Assembly (NCBI GenBank): GCA_029855925.1
Contig: JAGSHP010000256.1
Coordinates: forward strand, 1 to 8,076
Source: Candidatus Thorarchaeota archaeon
Lineage (GTDB): Archaea > Asgardarchaeota > Thorarchaeia > Thorarchaeales > Thorarchaeaceae
Direction: 5' to 3'
Length of the DNA stretch: 8,076 nucleotides
Below, piece by piece: positions 7,097 through 8,076 of the stretch; position 1 is the first letter of the stretch, and the number at the start of each line of letters is the position of its first letter. The notes beneath the pieces are model-generated. The model searched no databases. It saw only the letters and a program-made list of their open reading frames with translations, and was not told where the DNA came from. The position numbers and the translations under genes are program-made.

Positions 7097-7137
7097 GTGC
7101 GCTGAGGTATGGTGACAACCATGGCTACCTCTAGCAC
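7097..7137. repeat. Imperfect inverted repeat (hairpin) in the divergent spacer
   Basis: GAGGT-ATGGT (7104-7113) is followed by a four-base loop gaca and then ACCAT (7118-7122), a four-base bulge and ACCTC (7127-7131). The pairing continues with GCT (7101-7103) to AGC (7133-7135) past one bulged T, and GT (7097-7098) to AC (7136-7137). About 15 pairs form in all. It lies 26 bases before the TATA box of the methyltransferase gene. It may be an operator, a structured small RNA or a terminator stem without a T-run. Confidence 0.45.
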
Positions 7138-7157
7138 GAAATTCCAAGGGGCGTAGA

Positions 7158-7170
7158 CCCAAAGCTTATA
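7158..7170 (+). promoter_or_regulatory. BRE/TATA promoter of the methyltransferase gene, consistent with leaderless transcript
   Basis: CCCAAAG followed by CTTATA resembles an archaeal BRE plus TATA box. Transcription about 25 bases past the box centre would begin near 7192-7197, at the ATG at 7197. No ribosome binding site precedes that ATG, which fits leaderless translation and argues against an in-frame TTG at 7182. Confidence 0.6.
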
Positions 7171-7196
7171 CCGCTCACGACTTGACAGTCATCAAG

Positions 7197-7892
7197 ATGA
7201 CCACTCACTTGCAGCGTGTATACAGCGACATCGCTCAACGGTATGAGCGAGTCAATCACATGTTCACGTTAGGCTTGGACATGGTCTGGCGCAGGTTGGC
7301 AGTCAGTATGATCAGGCCCTCGAATGTTGCAGGGACATGGCTTGATGTCTGCAGTGGAACTGGCGAGATGGTCGAGCTTCTTGCTCAGAGTGCCAAACCC
7401 GCAACGAGACTCGTCGCCGCGGACTTCAGCTCTGACATGATCCACGTGGCAAAGAGGAAGAGCCTCTCTCGAACTGTTCTCTTCACATTGGCCGATGCGG
7501 GCAGCTTGCCCTTCAAGGATGAGTCATTTGACCTGATCACCATCTCCTTTGCCACAAGAAACCTGACACGAACGAGAGACCAGCTTCTCCACACATTCCA
7601 GGAGTTCAATCGAGTGCTGAAGCCTGGTGGGGTCTTTCTCAACTTGGAAACGAGCCAACCACCACAGACGCTCATCAGGACTGGATTCCACTTGTATGTC
7701 AACATCATGGTGAACCATCTTGGTCCCCTGCTTGCGGGCTCCAAGTCTGGATATTCCTTTCTCTCCAACACTGTTAGAAGGTTTCATGATGCAAAGTCAC
7801 TGGCACACCTCTTGAGAGTCTCAGGCTTTCAACACGTGTCATATAGAAGAATCATGTTTGGGATCGCTGCGATTCATCTAGCCATCAAGTGA
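7197..7892 (+). CDS. UbiE/MenG/Coq5-family SAM-dependent methyltransferase
   Basis: A 231-residue class I methyltransferase, full length for the family. The SAM-binding motif I is WLDVCSGTG (48-56), the acidic residue after strand 2 is Asp76 (AADFSSDM), and LPFKDESFDLITISFATRNL (104-123) is the UbiE motif II/III region. RVLKPGGVFLNLETS (139-153) fits the second UbiE signature, R-V-[LIVM]-K-P-G-G-x-[LIVMF]-x2-[LIVM]-E-x-[ST]. The first signature is kept in spacing but changed (YERVNHMFTLGLDMVW, 16-31: Asp to Glu, Met to Val, Ser to Thr, His to Asp). The C-terminal Y-S-F-L-S and GIAAIHLAIK also fit the family. The usual reaction is C-methylation of the quinone ring in ubiquinone or menaquinone synthesis. 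No other quinone gene is nearby, so the substrate stays open. It stands alone behind its own promoter. Confidence 0.93.
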   Translation: MTTHLQRVYSDIAQRYERVNHMFTLGLDMVWRRLAVSMIRPSNVAGTWLDVCSGTGEMVELLAQSAKPATRLVAADFSSDMIHVAKRKSLSRTVLFTLADAGSLPFKDESFDLITISFATRNLTRTRDQLLHTFQEFNRVLKPGGVFLNLETSQPPQTLIRTGFHLYVNIMVNHLGPLLAGSKSGYSFLSNTVRRFHDAKSLAHLLRVSGFQHVSYRRIMFGIAAIHLAIK

Positions 7893-7906
7893 ATGCAACG
7901 CACTCC

Positions 7907-7914
7907 TTTATATT
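7907..7914 (+). promoter_or_regulatory. TATA box TTTATATT upstream of the last gene
   Basis: TTTATATT preceded by CTCC is close to the archaeal TATA consensus and lies just after the methyltransferase stop codon. Transcription would start near 7935, giving the gene at 8031 a leader of about 95 bases, unusually long beside the leaderless neighbour. Confidence 0.5.
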
Positions 7915-8016
7915 CGACAGTGCAATCATGTTGACGACAGCAACCTGAGTCCTCACTTGCATAACTAGTGCCCAAGCGTCTGACATTCTGAGATCACTGT
8001 GGGTGGCGTCAGAGAA

Positions 8017-8024
8017 GGGAGGTG
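8017..8024 (+). promoter_or_regulatory. Very strong ribosome binding site GGGAGGTG, partly self-complementary
   Basis: GGGAGGTG is a near-complete match to the archaeal anti-SD and sits 6 bases before the ATG at 8031. It is followed at once by CCTCC (8025-8029), so GGAGGTGCCTCC could fold on itself and hide the site. Confidence 0.7.
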
Positions 8025-8030
8025 CCTCCG

Positions 8031-8076
8031 ATGAGTAAGAAGGTCGAACCGGAGCGAATATTCTCGATCATGGCTC
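8031..8076 (+). CDS. Start of a gene cut by the window end, function unknown
   Basis: Only the first 15 codons are present (MSKKVEPERIFSIMA), open to the window edge. The strong GGGAGGTG 6 bases upstream and the TATA box at 7907 make this a real start. The charged beginning followed by RIFSIMA suggests a soluble protein, but 15 residues do not allow a family to be named. Confidence 0.65.
   Translation, partial: MSKKVEPERIFSIMA

Noticed and set aside
7078..7134. 18-codon frame ATG to TAG in the divergent spacer
   Set aside because: The only GGGAG is about 13 bases upstream, no promoter fits, and the frame runs through the hairpin, which better explains the sequence.
7182..7196. Upstream TTG start for the methyltransferase
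   Set aside because: The TATA box at 7164-7170 would put the TTG before or at the edge of transcription start, and no ribosome binding site supports it.
7979..8013. Inverted repeat TCTGAC...GTCAGA in the leader of the last gene
   Set aside because: Six-base arms with a 23-base loop and no extension on either side; expected by chance.
1..8076. tRNA, rRNA, CRISPR array, insertion sequence or attachment site
   Set aside because: I read all gaps and saw no cloverleaf, repeated spacer pattern, transposase motif or terminal repeats.

Overview
The window looks archaeal, most plausibly an Asgard archaeon of the Thorarchaeota type, although no marker gene fixes the lineage. What I see directly: GGTGAT/GGAGGT-type ribosome binding sites; BRE/TATA-like boxes about 25 bases before start codons, one consistent with a leaderless transcript; several GTG start candidates; and compact gene packing at mid-range GC. 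The phylum is an inference from the overall style of the proteins, not from a search.

Layout. Bases 23-2040 (+) hold a tightly coupled pair: a five-segment membrane protein with a charged cytoplasmic helical domain, then a ParA/MinD-type deviant Walker A ATPase whose ATG overlaps the stop codon of the first gene (TAATG). Convergent to it, 3446-2112 (-), is a protein with about ten membrane segments and no recognised family. A gap of about 295 bases follows, holding the upstream region of that gene and a speculative Cys-rich 41-codon frame.

Bases 6964-3742 (-) look like one transcription unit: an FtsX/MacB-type ABC permease, two bases later an ABC ATPase of the LolD/MacB type carrying a C-terminal YHS metal-binding domain, and 116 bases further on an exported, membrane-anchored alpha/beta-hydrolase of the polyhydroxybutyrate-depolymerase/feruloyl-esterase (LpqC-like) group. 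The permease and ATPase together make a complete type VII-like ABC system. The fused YHS domain suggests a link to a soft metal such as copper.

The divergent spacer 6965-7196 holds a strong imperfect hairpin and a good BRE/TATA for a UbiE/MenG/Coq5-family methyltransferase (7197-7892, +). A further gene with a strong ribosome binding site starts at 8031 and runs off the end.

The two most interesting items are the uncharacterised membrane-protein/ParA-like pair and the ABC-ATPase-YHS fusion. No rRNA, tRNA, CRISPR array, insertion sequence or phage gene was recognised.
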